The notes beneath the pieces are model-generated. The model saw only the letters and a list, made by a program, of their open reading frames with translations. It searched no databases and was not told the origin of the DNA. Positions 9,417-19,200 of a stretch of DNA of 64,000 nt are shown here, piece after piece; the stretch's first letter is position 1; every line of letters begins with the position of its first letter. The DNA comes from Acrocarpospora pleiomorpha (GTDB lineage Bacteria > Actinomycetota > Actinomycetes > Streptosporangiales > Streptosporangiaceae). A program made the position numbers and the translations under genes. The stretch lies in the NCBI RefSeq assembly GCF_009687885.1, contig NZ_BLAF01000044.1, forward strand, positions 34,437 through 98,436, read 5' to 3'.

Positions 9417-10088
9417 GTGAACCCGCAGTATCCTCAGAACCCTCAATACCCTCAGCAGGCCCAGTATCCCGGGCAGCAGGGACAGCAGCCGCAGTACCAA
9501 GGCCAGCAGCCCCAACATCCGGGCCAGCATCCGGGCCAGCAGGGCCACTACCACGTTCAGCAGCCCGGCTACCCACCGCAGCAGGGATACCCGCAGAACC
9601 CCGGATACCCGGGCGCCCCGCAGGGCCCGCAGAAGACCCCGGTCACCCTCACGATCACCCTGATCAGCGCCATCGTCATCGCGCTGGCCAACGTGGTGAA
9701 CGGCGTCATCTACCTGATCTCCGGCGAGGACCTGCTGATCGACCAGGTGAAGTCGCTCGGCTTCAGCGAGGAACTGGTGGAAGCCGCGATGCGGGACGTC
9801 GACACCTCCATCGTGACCAGCCGCGCCATGACCTTCATCATCACCGGCCTGGTCGTCGGCCTGCTACTGCTGGCACTCAGATCCGCCAAGACCTGGGCCC
9901 GCGTAGTGCTGACAATCTTCAGCCTCGGCGCGCTCTTCACCGCGCTGATGGCCCTGGCCGACAACCTCAGCGCATTCAACATGATCCTCGCCCTGGCCGG
10001 CGGCCTGGCCGGTCTGACCGCCCTCATCACCGTCTGGCTACCACCGACCAACCGCTACGCCAACTGGCGCAAGCTCTCCGGCACCTGA
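9417..10088 (+). CDS. membrane protein with Pro/Gln/Tyr-rich N-terminal tail
   Basis: A 223-residue protein. The GTG at 9417 is preferred because AAAGGGA (9405-9411) precedes it. Residues 1 to about 70 are low-complexity and made of Q, P, Y and G (NPQYPQNPQYPQQ and similar), a cytosolic tail style common in actinobacterial membrane proteins. Four hydrophobic segments follow, at about 75-100, 140-160, 165-187 and 192-212. The family function is not known to me. A hairpin (10108-10136) lies just downstream and the gene stands alone. Confidence 0.75.
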   Translation: MNPQYPQNPQYPQQAQYPGQQGQQPQYQGQQPQHPGQHPGQQGHYHVQQPGYPPQQGYPQNPGYPGAPQGPQKTPVTLTITLISAIVIALANVVNGVIYLISGEDLLIDQVKSLGFSEELVEAAMRDVDTSIVTSRAMTFIITGLVVGLLLLALRSAKTWARVVLTIFSLGALFTALMALADNLSAFNMILALAGGLAGLTALITVWLPPTNRYANWRKLSGT

Positions 10089-10107
10089 TCCGCACCAACA
10101 CACCCGA

Positions 10108-10136
10108 CACCGCGGCATGCCCGCCATGCCGCGGTG
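10108..10136. terminator. 12-bp hairpin after the PQ-rich membrane protein gene
   Basis: CACCGCGGCATG (10108-10119) and CATGCCGCGGTG (10125-10136) form a perfect 12-bp stem with the loop CCCGC. No U-run follows, so it is a GC-hairpin terminator of the kind common in actinomycetes. Confidence 0.6.
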
Positions 10137-10267
10137 AAAGGTTCATCGACGATCGCGCGACAGCGGTTTCCCACCCCTGCGACCTGCGGACCGAGGGCGG
10201 CACCCGCCTCCGGCGAGCAGAACCCCTAGCACGTCTTCTCGGCGGTCACGAGTTCCCCTAGCCTGCG

Positions 10268-10281
10268 CGGGAGCGCTCCCA
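10268..10281. promoter_or_regulatory. CebR/CelR-type operator upstream of the cellulase gene
   Basis: CGGGAGCGCTCCCA contains the perfect palindrome GGGAGCGCTCCC and differs from the classical CebR/CelR box TGGGAGCGCTCCCA only at its first base. It lies 33 bp before the GTG of the GH9 cellulase gene. In Streptomyces and Thermobifida, a LacI-family repressor released by cellobiose binds this box. The regulator gene itself is not in the window. Confidence 0.85.
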
Positions 10282-10313
10282 CATTCCTCCCACGCGCTCC
10301 TGGAAGGACCGTC

Positions 10314-13300
10314 GTGACCCGATCGCCTGGTCGGCGCCTGCACGCGTTCGTCGCGGGCTGTGCGGCCGCCGTACTCACCCTCACCGGCCTGACGGCCTCC
10401 TCGGCGCACGCCGAGATCATCGAGCACATCGACAACGGCACGTTCGACAGCGCCACCACCCCGTGGTGGTCCACCGGGAACACGCCGATCTCGGCCGTGG
10501 ACGGCGAGTTGTGCGCGCAGGTGCCCGCGGGCACCGCCAATCCCTGGGACGCCAGTCTCGGCCACAACGACATCACGCTGGCCGAGGGGGACCCGTACAC
10601 GCTGACCTTCACGGCCTCCGCCAGCGCGGCCGTGACGGTCCGGGCGAACGTGCAGCTGAACGAGGCGCCGTTCACCACCGCGATCTCCCGCGAGGTGGCC
10701 CTCACCACCACGCCGCAGACCTTCACCTACGAGTTCGACGGCAACCTGGACTCGGCCAACGGGACCTTCACCTTCCAGCTGGGCGGTGGCGCCTCGGCGT
10801 TCACGTTCTGCCTGGACGACGTCTCGCTGGCCAGCGACACCGACGCCGAGCCGCCGGCGGGCGGGCCCGAGCAGCTGGAGAACGGCGACTTCGCCGACGG
10901 CCTCGGCGGCTGGTTCACCTACGGCACCAACGCCACCAGCACGGCGGACGGGCGGTTGTGCACCACCGTCCCGGCCGGTCTGGCCAACCCGTGGGACGCC
11001 GGCATCGGGCAGAACGACGTGCCCCTGGTGAACGGCGCCACCTACACCTTCTCGTTCGAGGCGTCGGCCTCGCCCGGGTCTTCGGTCAACGCCAACGTGC
11101 AGCTCGGCGACGCGCCGTTCACCTCGTTTTTCGGGCGTACGGTGCCGCTGACCACGACCACGCAGACCTTCGAATACACCTTCACCGCGAGCGCGGACAC
11201 CGAGCGGGCCCAGGTGGTGTTCCATGTGGGCGCCAACACGGCCGAGTACCGCCTGTGCGTGGACGACGTGTCGCTGCGCGGGGGCGAGGAGGAGCCGCCG
11301 TACGTGCCGGACACCGGGCCGCGCGTCCGGGTGAACCAGGTCGGCTACCTGCCGCACGGGCCGAAGAACGCGACCGTCGTGACCGAGGCGACCGCGGCGC
11401 TGCCGTGGCAGCTCAAGAACGGCGGCGGCACCGTGCTGGCCAGCGGGAACAGCACGCCGCGCGGCGTCGACCAGGCGTCGGGGCAGAACGTGCACACGAT
11501 CGACTTCAGCTCCTACACCGGGACGGGGACCGGCCTCACGCTGGTCGCCGACGACCAGACCAGCTACCCGTTCGACATCTCCGCCGACGTCTACGACCAG
11601 CTGCGCTCGGACTCGCTGCAGTTCTTCGCGCTGCAGCGCAGCGGCATCGCCATCGACGGCGCCCTGTTCGGCGCGCAGTACGCGCGCCCGGCCGGCCACC
11701 TGGGCGTCGCCCCCAACCAGGGCGACACCGACGTGCCGTGCCAGCCGGGCGTCTGCGACTACCGCCTGGACGTGCGCGGCGGCTGGTACGACGCGGGCGA
11801 CCACGGCAAGTACGTCGTCAACGGCGGCATCGCGACCTACCAGCTGCTGAACACCTTCGAGCGGACCAAGACCGCGATCACCGGCTTCGGCGGCGCGGAG
11901 CTGGGCGACAGCACGCTGCGGGTGCCCGAGCGCGGCAACGGCGTGCCGGACGTGCTGGACGAAGCCCGCTGGGAGCTGGAGTTCCTGATGCGGATGCAGG
12001 TGCCGGTCGGCCGGCCGCTGGCGGGCATGGCCCACCACAAGATGCACGACCAGAACTGGACCGGCCTGCCGCTCCAGCCCGAGGACGACCCGCAGCTCCG
12101 CGAGCTGCACCCGCCGTCCACCGCGGCCACGCTCAACCTGGCCGCCACCGCCGCGCAGTGCGCCCGGCTGTTCGCCCGGTACGACGCCGCGTTCGCGGCG
12201 AAGTGCCTGACCTCGGCGAAGCGCGCCTGGACGGCCGCGAAGGCCAACCCGGCCAGGTTCGCCGACCCGAACGACGGCAACGGCGGCGGCTCCTACAGCG
12301 ACGGCGACGTGAGCGACGAGTTCTACTGGGCGGCGGCCGAGCTCTACCTGACCACCGGGGAGGCGCCCTACCTGACCGAGTTGCGCGCCTCGCCGCACCA
12401 CACCGGCAACGTGTTCACCTCGACCGGCTTCGGCTGGCCGGCCACGGCGGCGCTGGGCCGGATGGATCTGGCCACGATCCCGAGCGAGCTGCCCGCCGCC
12501 GAACGCCAGCAGCTCCGCCAGTCGGTGGTGACGGCCGCGGACGCGTACCTGGCCACGCTGGCCACCCAGGCGTACGGGCTGCCGCTGCCCGGCGGCGCGA
12601 ACAACTACTTCTGGGGCTCCAACAGCAACATCATCAACAACGTGATCGTGCTGGCCACCGCGTACGACCTGACCAGGGACCGGAAGTATCAGGCCGGGGC
12701 GCTGCAGGGGATGGACTACATCTTCGGCAGGAACGCGCTCAACCACTCCTATGTCACCGGCTGGGGGGAGAAGAACCCGCAGAACCAGCACAGCCGGATC
12801 TTCGGCCACCAGCTCGACGAGAGCCTGCCCAATCCCCCGGCGGGGTCGATCGCCGGTGGCGCGAACGCGAGCCTGGACGATCCGTACGCCTCGGGCCTGC
12901 TGGCCGGGTGCAAGCCGCAGTTCTGCTACGTCGACCACATCGAGTCGTACGCGACCAACGAGGTGGCGGTCAACTGGAACTCGGCGCTGAGCTGGATCGC
13001 GTCCGCGCTGGCCGACCAGGGTGACGGGCAGGCCCCGGCGGCCGGGGCGTGCAAGGTGGACTATGTCCGGCACGGGCAGTGGGCCGGTGGCTTCACCTCC
13101 CAGGCCACGATCACCAACACCGGGACGACGCCGATCGACGGCTGGACACTGCGGTGGGCCTGGATCGGCGACCAGAAGGTGACCGATCACTGGCTGACCG
13201 CCATCACCCAGACCGGGGCGTCGGTGGCCGCGACCAACCTCAGCCACAACAAGAAGATCATGCCGGGGAGCACGGTCACGTTCGGCTTCCTCGGGGACAG

Positions 13301-13361
13301 CGCGGGCGGGGCCAACCCGACCCCGGGCCTGTTTACGCTGAACGGGAAGGCCTGCACCTAG
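10314..13361 (+). CDS. secreted GH9 endoglucanase with CBM4/9-like repeats and CBM2
   Basis: A 1015-residue secreted cellulase. The GTG start has GGAAGGA six bases upstream. The order is: a signal peptide to about residue 33 (ending SSAHA); two tandem CBM4/9-like modules, about 34-180 and 186-340, each with the motif ANPWDA(S/G)xGxND; an Ig-like domain opening [11 protein letters not shown]; a GH9 catalytic domain with [17 protein letters not shown] (nucleophile/base aspartates in DAGD) and the acid in [15 protein letters not shown]; and a C-terminal CBM2 from about 915 ([15 protein letters not shown] to LNGKACT). It cleaves beta-1,4-glucan outside the cell. It is a single-gene unit with its own CebR-type box and terminator. 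The two CBM modules look like a recent internal duplication. Confidence 0.94.
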   Translation: MTRSPGRRLHAFVAGCAAAVLTLTGLTASSAHAEIIEHIDNGTFDSATTPWWSTGNTPISAVDGELCAQVPAGTANPWDASLGHNDITLAEGDPYTLTFTASASAAVTVRANVQLNEAPFTTAISREVALTTTPQTFTYEFDGNLDSANGTFTFQLGGGASAFTFCLDDVSLASDTDAEPPAGGPEQLENGDFADGLGGWFTYGTNATSTADGRLCTTVPAGLANPWDAGIGQNDVPLVNGATYTFSFEASASPGSSVNANVQLGDAPFTSFFGRTVPLTTTTQTFEYTFTASADTERAQVVFHVGANTAEYRLCVDDVSLRGGEEEPPYVPDTGPRVRVNQVGYLPHGPKNATVVTEATAALPWQLKNGGGTVLASGNSTPRGVDQASGQNVHTIDFSSYTGTGTGLTLVADDQTSYPFDISADVYDQLRSDSLQFFALQRSGIAIDGALFGAQYARPAGHLGVAPNQGDTDVPCQPGVCDYRLDVRGGWYDAGDHGKYVVNGGIATYQLLNTFERTKTAITGFGGAELGDSTLRVPERGNGVPDVLDEARWELEFLMRMQVPVGRPLAGMAHHKMHDQNWTGLPLQPEDDPQLRELHPPSTAATLNLAATAAQCARLFARYDAAFAAKCLTSAKRAWTAAKANPARFADPNDGNGGGSYSDGDVSDEFYWAAAELYLTTGEAPYLTELRASPHHTGNVFTSTGFGWPATAALGRMDLATIPSELPAAERQQLRQSVVTAADAYLATLATQAYGLPLPGGANNYFWGSNSNIINNVIVLATAYDLTRDRKYQAGALQGMDYIFGRNALNHSYVTGWGEKNPQNQHSRIFGHQLDESLPNPPAGSIAGGANASLDDPYASGLLAGCKPQFCYVDHIESYATNEVAVNWNSALSWIASALADQGDGQAPAAGACKVDYVRHGQWAGGFTSQATITNTGTTPIDGWTLRWAWIGDQKVTDHWLTAITQTGASVAATNLSHNKKIMPGSTVTFGFLGDSAGGANPTPGLFTLNGKACT

Positions 13362-13372
13362 CGGATACTCGC

Positions 13373-13412
13373 ACGGCCGCGTCGTCTCCGGACGGCGCGG
13401 CCGTTCTCGTTT
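13373..13412 (+). terminator. terminator after the GH9 cellulase gene
   Basis: ACGGCCGCG (13373-13381) pairs with CGCGGCCGT (13396-13404) and is followed by TCTCGTTT. It starts 12 bp after the cellulase stop. Confidence 0.75.
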
Positions 13413-13483
13413 CCGGATGCCGCAGTCCTGTTCGCGCGCGGACAGCGCGGCCCTGTTTCCGGATGGCGCGGAAAATCCCGAAA

Positions 13484-13499
13484 ACCGAAATATTTCGGT
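13484..13499. promoter_or_regulatory. 16-bp perfect palindrome upstream of the condensation-domain gene
   Basis: ACCGAAATATTTCGGT is a perfect 16-bp palindrome in the 346-bp gap between the cellulase and the condensation-domain gene. The gap holds no gene; it contains the cellulase terminator, this palindrome and an iron-box-like sequence. The palindrome is a plausible operator for a dimeric repressor of unknown identity. Confidence 0.55.
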
Positions 13500-13615
13500 C
13501 ACAATCGGAGATCTATCGGTTCCGTTCTTTGCCTGGATTCGTGCGTTTGAGTAGTCTCACAAAGAGAAAATGGCACGAGAAAACCGCCCCGGAGGCAGTG
13601 GACTTTACGAAAGTT

Positions 13616-13634
13616 TTCGGTGAGGCTCGCCTCC
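13616..13634 (+). promoter_or_regulatory. possible IdeR/DmdR-type iron box
   Basis: TTCGGTGAGGCTCGCCTCC agrees with about 14 of the 19 positions of the actinobacterial iron-box consensus TTAGGTTAGGCTCACCTAA, including the GG-AGGCTC-CCT core. It lies about 75 bp before the condensation-domain gene. If real, that gene would be repressed by iron. The match is imperfect and the GC-rich background produces such matches by chance. Confidence 0.35.
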
Positions 13635-13707
13635 TCCGGTGCTCGGCAGCGTCTACCTGCCCCTGGTCGGCGGAGGCAGGCAGGCGCTGCTACGAAGGAG
13701 CGGCCCG

Positions 13708-15480
13708 GTGCACAGCAAGATCCCGGCGGAACTGGCCGGGTTTCCGGCCCGTGTGATCCCGTTTCAGGCGGTGGCCGAGGGGGGCGAAGGGCCGCTGACC
13801 TGGGCGCAGCAGCACATGTTCGCGCTGATGGAGCAGCTCAGCCCCGACACCAGCAGCGTCAATCTCCGCTTCACCTGGGCCTTGCGCCGGGGCGTGAGCG
13901 AGCAGGACGTGCTCGCTGCGCTGCGGGAGCTGGTGGAGGACTTCGACGCGCTGCGCACGGTCTACGTGCCGCCGCCGTACGGGCCCGGGCAACGGGTGCT
14001 TCGCGAGGGTGAGCTGGTCGTGCCGGTCATCGAGGCCGAGGCGGCGGCGACCGCGGCGGACGGCGCGGCGGCGACCATGTGGTCGGTGGCGTTCGACGTG
14101 AGCGAGGAGTGGCCGATCCGGTTCGCGCTGGTGACGTCGGCGGGGGTGCCCAAGCAGCTGGTGGTGGTGGCGTCTCATCTGGTGCTGGATCAGACGGGCG
14201 GGCACTGGGTGCGGCATCATCTGCGCGACCTGCTGGCGCGGCCGCCCGCGCCCGTCGCCGTGCCAGAGCACGCGCACCGGCCGCTGGACGAGGCCGAATG
14301 GGAGAAGTCGGACGCGGGGCGGCGGCACGGGGAGCGGGCGGTGGCGTGGCACGCGGAGACGTTGCGGGTGATGCCGCAGACAATGCTGCCGCGCCCGGCC
14401 GTCGCCTACGACTCGCCGCGCTACCGGTATCTCCAGTTCGACTCCCCCGCGCTGGCGATGGCAGTGTCGGCGCTGGCGGCGCGTCACCAGGTCAGCCCGG
14501 CGAGCGTGCTGTACGCGGGGGTCAGCGCGATCGCCGGGCACGTCAGCGGCCTGGACCGCTCCTTCCTGCAGCTGACCGTGGGCAACAGGATCGCCCCGAG
14601 AACACGTTTCGCGGTCGGCATGCACACCCAAGACGTCCCGGTATGCATCGATTTACTCGACATTTCGATATCTGATCTGATCGCGCGATCGGGAGTCGCG
14701 CTCACCCGGGCGGCGCGGTTCGGTCCGCACCCGCCCGGCGAGCTGGCCAAGCTGCGGCACGAGATCGAGCACGAGCGCGGCATTTCCTTTGACCTGTCCT
14801 GCTGGCTCAACTACCGGCAGCTGGGACCCGCGCGGCCCCACACTCCCGGGAAGATCGGGCCGGACGCGCTGGATCGCACCATCTGGCGGTGGCTCGACGG
14901 CGTGGACAGCAGCACCAGCACCTACTTCGTCTTCGCCGACGACGCCGGGAACATGCTGCGGCTCACCCTCCTGCTAGACGCGGCGATCCTGCCGCCGGAG
15001 GAGTCCCTGGCCTGGCTGCGCGGCATGGAACGCCTGCTCTGCACCGCCACCACGACCGAGATCGGCACCACCGAGATCGGCGAGCACACGGGCCTTGAGC
15101 CAGCTCGCCGGGACGGCGACTGGCACCTGACGAAAGCGGGCTGGGCCCATATGCCGAGCGTCACCGAACTGGTCAGGAACGCGACGGGAGCCAGGCAAGC
15201 CGAGGTGGCCGTGCACGACGACGAACTGGTCGCAACCCTGATCGATCCAGATTCGACCGACCTGCAAAAGGTGCACGCCGCCTGCATGGACGCGCTGCCC
15301 GGCATGCGGGTCGCCATGGCTCCCCATCGGTACGTCATTCACGCCGATGCCCACGGTCCTGCCGAAAACATCCTGGCCGAGGGCACCGGGCGATTCGAAG
15401 ATGATCCTTTGACCCGAAACTTCAGCCGCCGTCTAGCGAGGAACCCCGAGCGTTCACGCCCGGGAGGAATCGCGTCCTGA
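13708..15480 (+). CDS. stand-alone NRPS-type condensation domain protein
   Basis: A 590-residue protein. The GTG at 13708 is chosen for GAAGGAG (13694-13700). Residues about 15-430 form a condensation-domain fold (PLTWAQQHMFALMEQL at the start; FALVTSAGVPKQLVVVASHLVLDQTGG around the active site). The HHxxxDG motif reads SHLVLDQ: the catalytic second His and the Asp are kept, but the first His is Ser and the final Gly is Gln. The last 110 residues (SVTELVRNATGARQAEVAVHDD to ALPGMRVAMAPHRYVIHAD) resemble the small C-terminal subdomain of an adenylation domain, without any A-core. No adenylation or carrier domain is nearby. It could be a free-standing amide- or ester-forming enzyme or a relic. 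The tRNA-derived repeat begins 21 bp after its stop, so it sits at the island edge. Confidence 0.75.
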   Translation: MHSKIPAELAGFPARVIPFQAVAEGGEGPLTWAQQHMFALMEQLSPDTSSVNLRFTWALRRGVSEQDVLAALRELVEDFDALRTVYVPPPYGPGQRVLREGELVVPVIEAEAAATAADGAAATMWSVAFDVSEEWPIRFALVTSAGVPKQLVVVASHLVLDQTGGHWVRHHLRDLLARPPAPVAVPEHAHRPLDEAEWEKSDAGRRHGERAVAWHAETLRVMPQTMLPRPAVAYDSPRYRYLQFDSPALAMAVSALAARHQVSPASVLYAGVSAIAGHVSGLDRSFLQLTVGNRIAPRTRFAVGMHTQDVPVCIDLLDISISDLIARSGVALTRAARFGPHPPGELAKLRHEIEHERGISFDLSCWLNYRQLGPARPHTPGKIGPDALDRTIWRWLDGVDSSTSTYFVFADDAGNMLRLTLLLDAAILPPEESLAWLRGMERLLCTATTTEIGTTEIGEHTGLEPARRDGDWHLTKAGWAHMPSVTELVRNATGARQAEVAVHDDELVATLIDPDSTDLQKVHAACMDALPGMRVAMAPHRYVIHADAHGPAENILAEGTGRFEDDPLTRNFSRRLARNPERSRPGGIAS

Positions 15481-15500
15481 CCTTGGGGTTTGAACGCTCG

Positions 15501-15561
15501 CTTTTAATCCGTAGGTTCAGGGTTCGAATCCCTGGCGCCCCACCCACCTTTGACCCCATTT
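15501..15561 (+). repeat. tRNA-Lys(TTT) 3'-end direct repeat, left island boundary (att-like)
   Basis: From the anticodon loop (CTTTTAA) through the T-arm (GGTTCGAATCC) to the acceptor end GCGCCCCACC, this is the 3' half of a tRNA-Lys, followed by CACCTTTGACCCCATTT. The same roughly 60-bp sequence recurs at 26581-26640 with one base change and one 1-base length difference. There is no matching D-arm or 5' acceptor strand upstream, so this is not a functional tRNA gene. Integrases commonly use tRNA 3' ends as attachment sites, which makes this a likely att remnant. Confidence 0.8.
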
Positions 15562-15649
15562 GCCCGGCGATTCCTCACGGTTTGGGGCCTCGGCGTCGAG
15601 GCGAAATCACGAGTGGTTGCTCGTTGGCTGCTCATGGGCACGGTCCGGG

Positions 15650-16051
15650 CGTGACGCCGTTTCATCAGATCGCGGTGCCAGCGCAGAACGGTATCCGGCG
15701 GGCGAGGAGCCGTAGCCGACACAGGACCTCGCGGGGCAGCGATGTCAGAAGGGCGGCGAGAAAGGCTCGGTCCTCGGGGGCGAATCTCACCCTGGTGTCG
15801 GCGCCGAGTTGCCGTTCCAGGACGGTGATCTGGTGGCGCAGGGCGAGAATCTCCGCGTCCTTGTCCCAATCGCCCATCGGCAACAACCGCAGCGCGGCGA
15901 AGGCGTTCGTGACCGCAAGGTAGGCCAGGCGAAGGAGCACGGCGGCTCATCATGCCGCACTCGGCCCCTCCGTAGTGGCCGAAGGTCGCGCCACGCCACG
16001 CGAAGCCCTGAAGGGCTATGAACTGGACGGATGGCATTATCGGCAGGCGCA
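15650..16051 (-). mobile_element. truncated IS copy 1 (DDE integrase-type IS)
   Basis: About 400 bp similar to the start half of the IS at 20689-21927. The end of the element is intact: ATTATCGGCAGGCGCA at 16036-16051 is the same terminal inverted repeat. On the minus strand, 15940-15665 encodes the transposase N-terminus (MLLRLAYLAVTNAFAALRLL, EILALRHQITVLERQLGAD), which shifts out of frame near residue 80 (RRIPFCAGTAI) and stops. The C-terminal half is missing, so the copy is dead. Confidence 0.85.
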
Positions 16052-16268
16052 GGGGTATCAGGTGCGAGAGCGCCGCCAATCACAGGCGGTCGGCTGGTTC
16101 ATACCGCACCCGTGGGACCTGGCGGCTAAGGACCGCGTTCTGATGCCGAAGCACCAGCAGTTCCGCCTCTTTGGAGACGTCGCTCCATAACCGTCCACCC
16201 CACCGGATGGAGGGCCCCGCGCTGGAAGTGAATCGAGTTCTTGAGCCCCACAGGATCCCTGGGGCCCC

Positions 16269-19200
16269 TCACTCGGAGGGCCGGAAGGAGAAGAAATACG
16301 GAGAGCGGCTTCCTGCGACTACTAGTACGTCCCCGCAGAGGATGAGTCTGCGGAGCTGGTCGTCGGTGCGTAGTGCCGCGATAGGATTGCCGCTTCCTCG
16401 GGGCCAGACTCGCACGGTGCCGTCGTATCCGGCGGAAGCCACCCATGAACCGTCAGGGTGCATGATCAACCCGGATACTTCCTGGGAATGGCCGATGAGC
16501 ACTTGATCGAGAAGGCCAGTTCTGATGTCCCAAACACGGATGCTGCCGTCATTAAAACTTGCGGCCAGTCGCGTACCAGAGAGGTCGGTGGCCAGGGAAC
16601 ATGGCCAGGCCTCGTCGCCGTTCTTGACGGCGAAAGTGTGGGTCAGGGACCTCGTAGTCGTATTCCACACCTGGATCTCATCGCTGATAGCGTTCGCCAG
16701 CCAGGTCCCGCCCGGGGCCGCTAGGAAGGCCATCGTACCTGTGTCGCCAGCTTTAGAATCTGTTATCGAGATAGTGGTACCGTCAGGCATGCTCCATAAG
16801 CGAATGCCGACCAATTCCTGAGCTAATGCCAATAGAGTGCCGTTGTCGTCTTTGGCGACCGCGAGCGGCCCGTATCCGCCCTCCAATTCATTCATAAGTT
16901 TACCTGTGTGCGGATCCCAGATCCGAACGGCGCCGTCAAGGCAACTGGAGGCCAACCAGCGGCCGTCCGGCGATACCGCCAATGACTCAGATTTCTTGCT
17001 GTTGCCAGTCAAGACGTGGAGTGCTGCTCCAGTGCTGGCATCCCAGACTCGTACCGTGCCGTCTTGGCCCGTGGTCGCCAGCCAGGAACTGTCGGGGGCG
17101 GCCACTATCGGACCCGCCCATCCGCGATGGCCCCTCAGCACATGTAGGCACCTGCCCGTGCCGGGGTCCCAGATGCGGACGTCGCCGTCGTCGCCGGTCG
17201 AAGCGACCCATCTGCCGTTGGCAGCGGAAATCAGGTCTCCAATCCGCCCGGAGTGTCCGATGAGCCTTTGTGGCGGAAAATTTTGATCATTTTCCCAGAT
17301 ATATATCTTGCCGTCGTAACCGCCTGAAGCCATCCACCTTTCGTCAAGAGAAATCGTGAGCTCTCCGGCCCAACCGCTGTGGCCGGTCAGAACATCAAGG
17401 GCGGTTCCTTTACGCAAATCCCAGATCCTAATGGTGCCATCGAATCCGGAAGAAAATAGCCTGGTGCCGTCGCGGTTCGGTACTAGCGGTTTGGCGGCAC
17501 CGAAACCGGGACCGTGACCCTCCAGGGTTTGCAGACAGGCGCCACTCTGTGGGTCCCAGATTCGAATAACGCCATCGATGGAGGCGGAGGCGAGCCAAGC
17601 TCCTTGCGGGGATCTGGCCAGTGAGTCGACCATCTCTTCATGACCCGCCAAGGTGTGGAGAAGATTACCCGTATGAGGATCCCAAATGCGAATAATGCCA
17701 TCACGACTGGCGGACGCCAGCCAGTCCCCGTCGGGGGAAGCCGTTAGCGCAACGACAGGATCTTCGTGCCCTTCCAATGTATGGGTGAGGGAGCCGTCGC
17801 GCGGATTCCAAATTCGTACTGTTCCTGAATGATCGCCGACTGAGAGCCATGAACCGTCAGCCGGGCCCTCCAGCGCGTGCACAATCGAAGTATGCCCGAT
17901 CAGCCTATGACGCACTTTGCTCGTTTGGGGGTCGACAACCAGTACTTGGTCCTCGTTACCAAGATATGCATGCCAGACTTCGGTTTTGACGGCGATTTCC
18001 CTCACAGGGAAGTGTTTTCCTTCCGGAGCAGACACGTCAGCCAGAAGTTGGCCCTCACGGACATCCCACACGCGCGCCTTGTCATCACTCCCGACAGAGA
18101 AAATGGTATCTTCGCCAATGACGAAGAGGCTCGTGATGAAGCCAGAGTGGCCGGCTAGAACTCGTGCAAGCCGAGGGTGCGGTAGATCCGGCATCGGCGC
18201 GATTGGGAAGATATACGGTTGGGTGAGGCAGGCGGCCAGTCTTCTCCTAACCTCGGCTAACTCCAGTCGATCCGGCAGTCGAGATGCGAGGGTGGCGACC
18301 AGGGAGCCCACCGGAGCCAGTGGTCCGAGTACGTGGGCATTCTGCCGAACGACCTGACGGAGCGCCAAAGTTGTCGGATCTGCACTAAGATTGAGGTCTT
18401 CCTCCAGCCCAGCGGGACCGACGGCATTAAGCTTGCCGATCAGGTATTCCGGGTTATGTAGGCAACTTTGGAGTTCACCATCGAGTCTGGCGCCATGTAG
18501 AAAGAAAGGTAACCAAGACCAGAGATAGGTTTCACCGAGAGACAATCTCCACCACTCGGTAACCCCTTCATTCAGCGGAACCACGTGGCGATGCGCGTCA
18601 ACCAGCGCCTGACACAATTCCGGAATTCTTGTTTTCTGCTGATGATATAGCCATGCACGAATAACGTCGTGAAGACGAAGCCTCGCCGGGCTTTGTCGAT
18701 AATCCACGGCAAGTGCCAGATCGGTGAGTCGCTGACAAAAGCGATGAGTTTGATAAACTGCCCATCCCCCTGTGTGGTGCCAATAGTTCTCGAGGACTGA
18801 GCGGGGAATGTCAGCGTCCTCTGGGAACACTGCGAGATCGAGGTATCGTTGCTGCTCCTCCGGACTCAACCGGCTGAGGCTGACCTTCATGGTCGCTGCC
18901 ACCGCAAGATGCCGCTGGCTTTCGTCCGCGATGTCCAACACCCCTGGACCATGCCGTCGAATTTGTTCGTGAACATCCTGCAGAGAATGATCGGCTGATC
19001 CACCGCCCCGCATGTCGGCACGCACAGCGCCGTTGATCAAGGCCAACAGCATCGGCCACCGTCCACATATCGCCAGCACATCGGTGACCGTACGGGCGGA
19101 GACCGAGCCAAGCCCTTCGAAAAGGACTTCACAGGCTTCGTCCGGCAGCATCGCCTCCACTGCCACGACCGGGGCCGTTGGAGGCAAGATGCTCTCTTGA

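Noticed and set aside
10143-13502. A 1119-codon minus-strand frame over the cellulase gene
   Set aside because: No recognisable motifs and biased composition; the + strand has a signal peptide, CBM modules and GH9 catalytic motifs.
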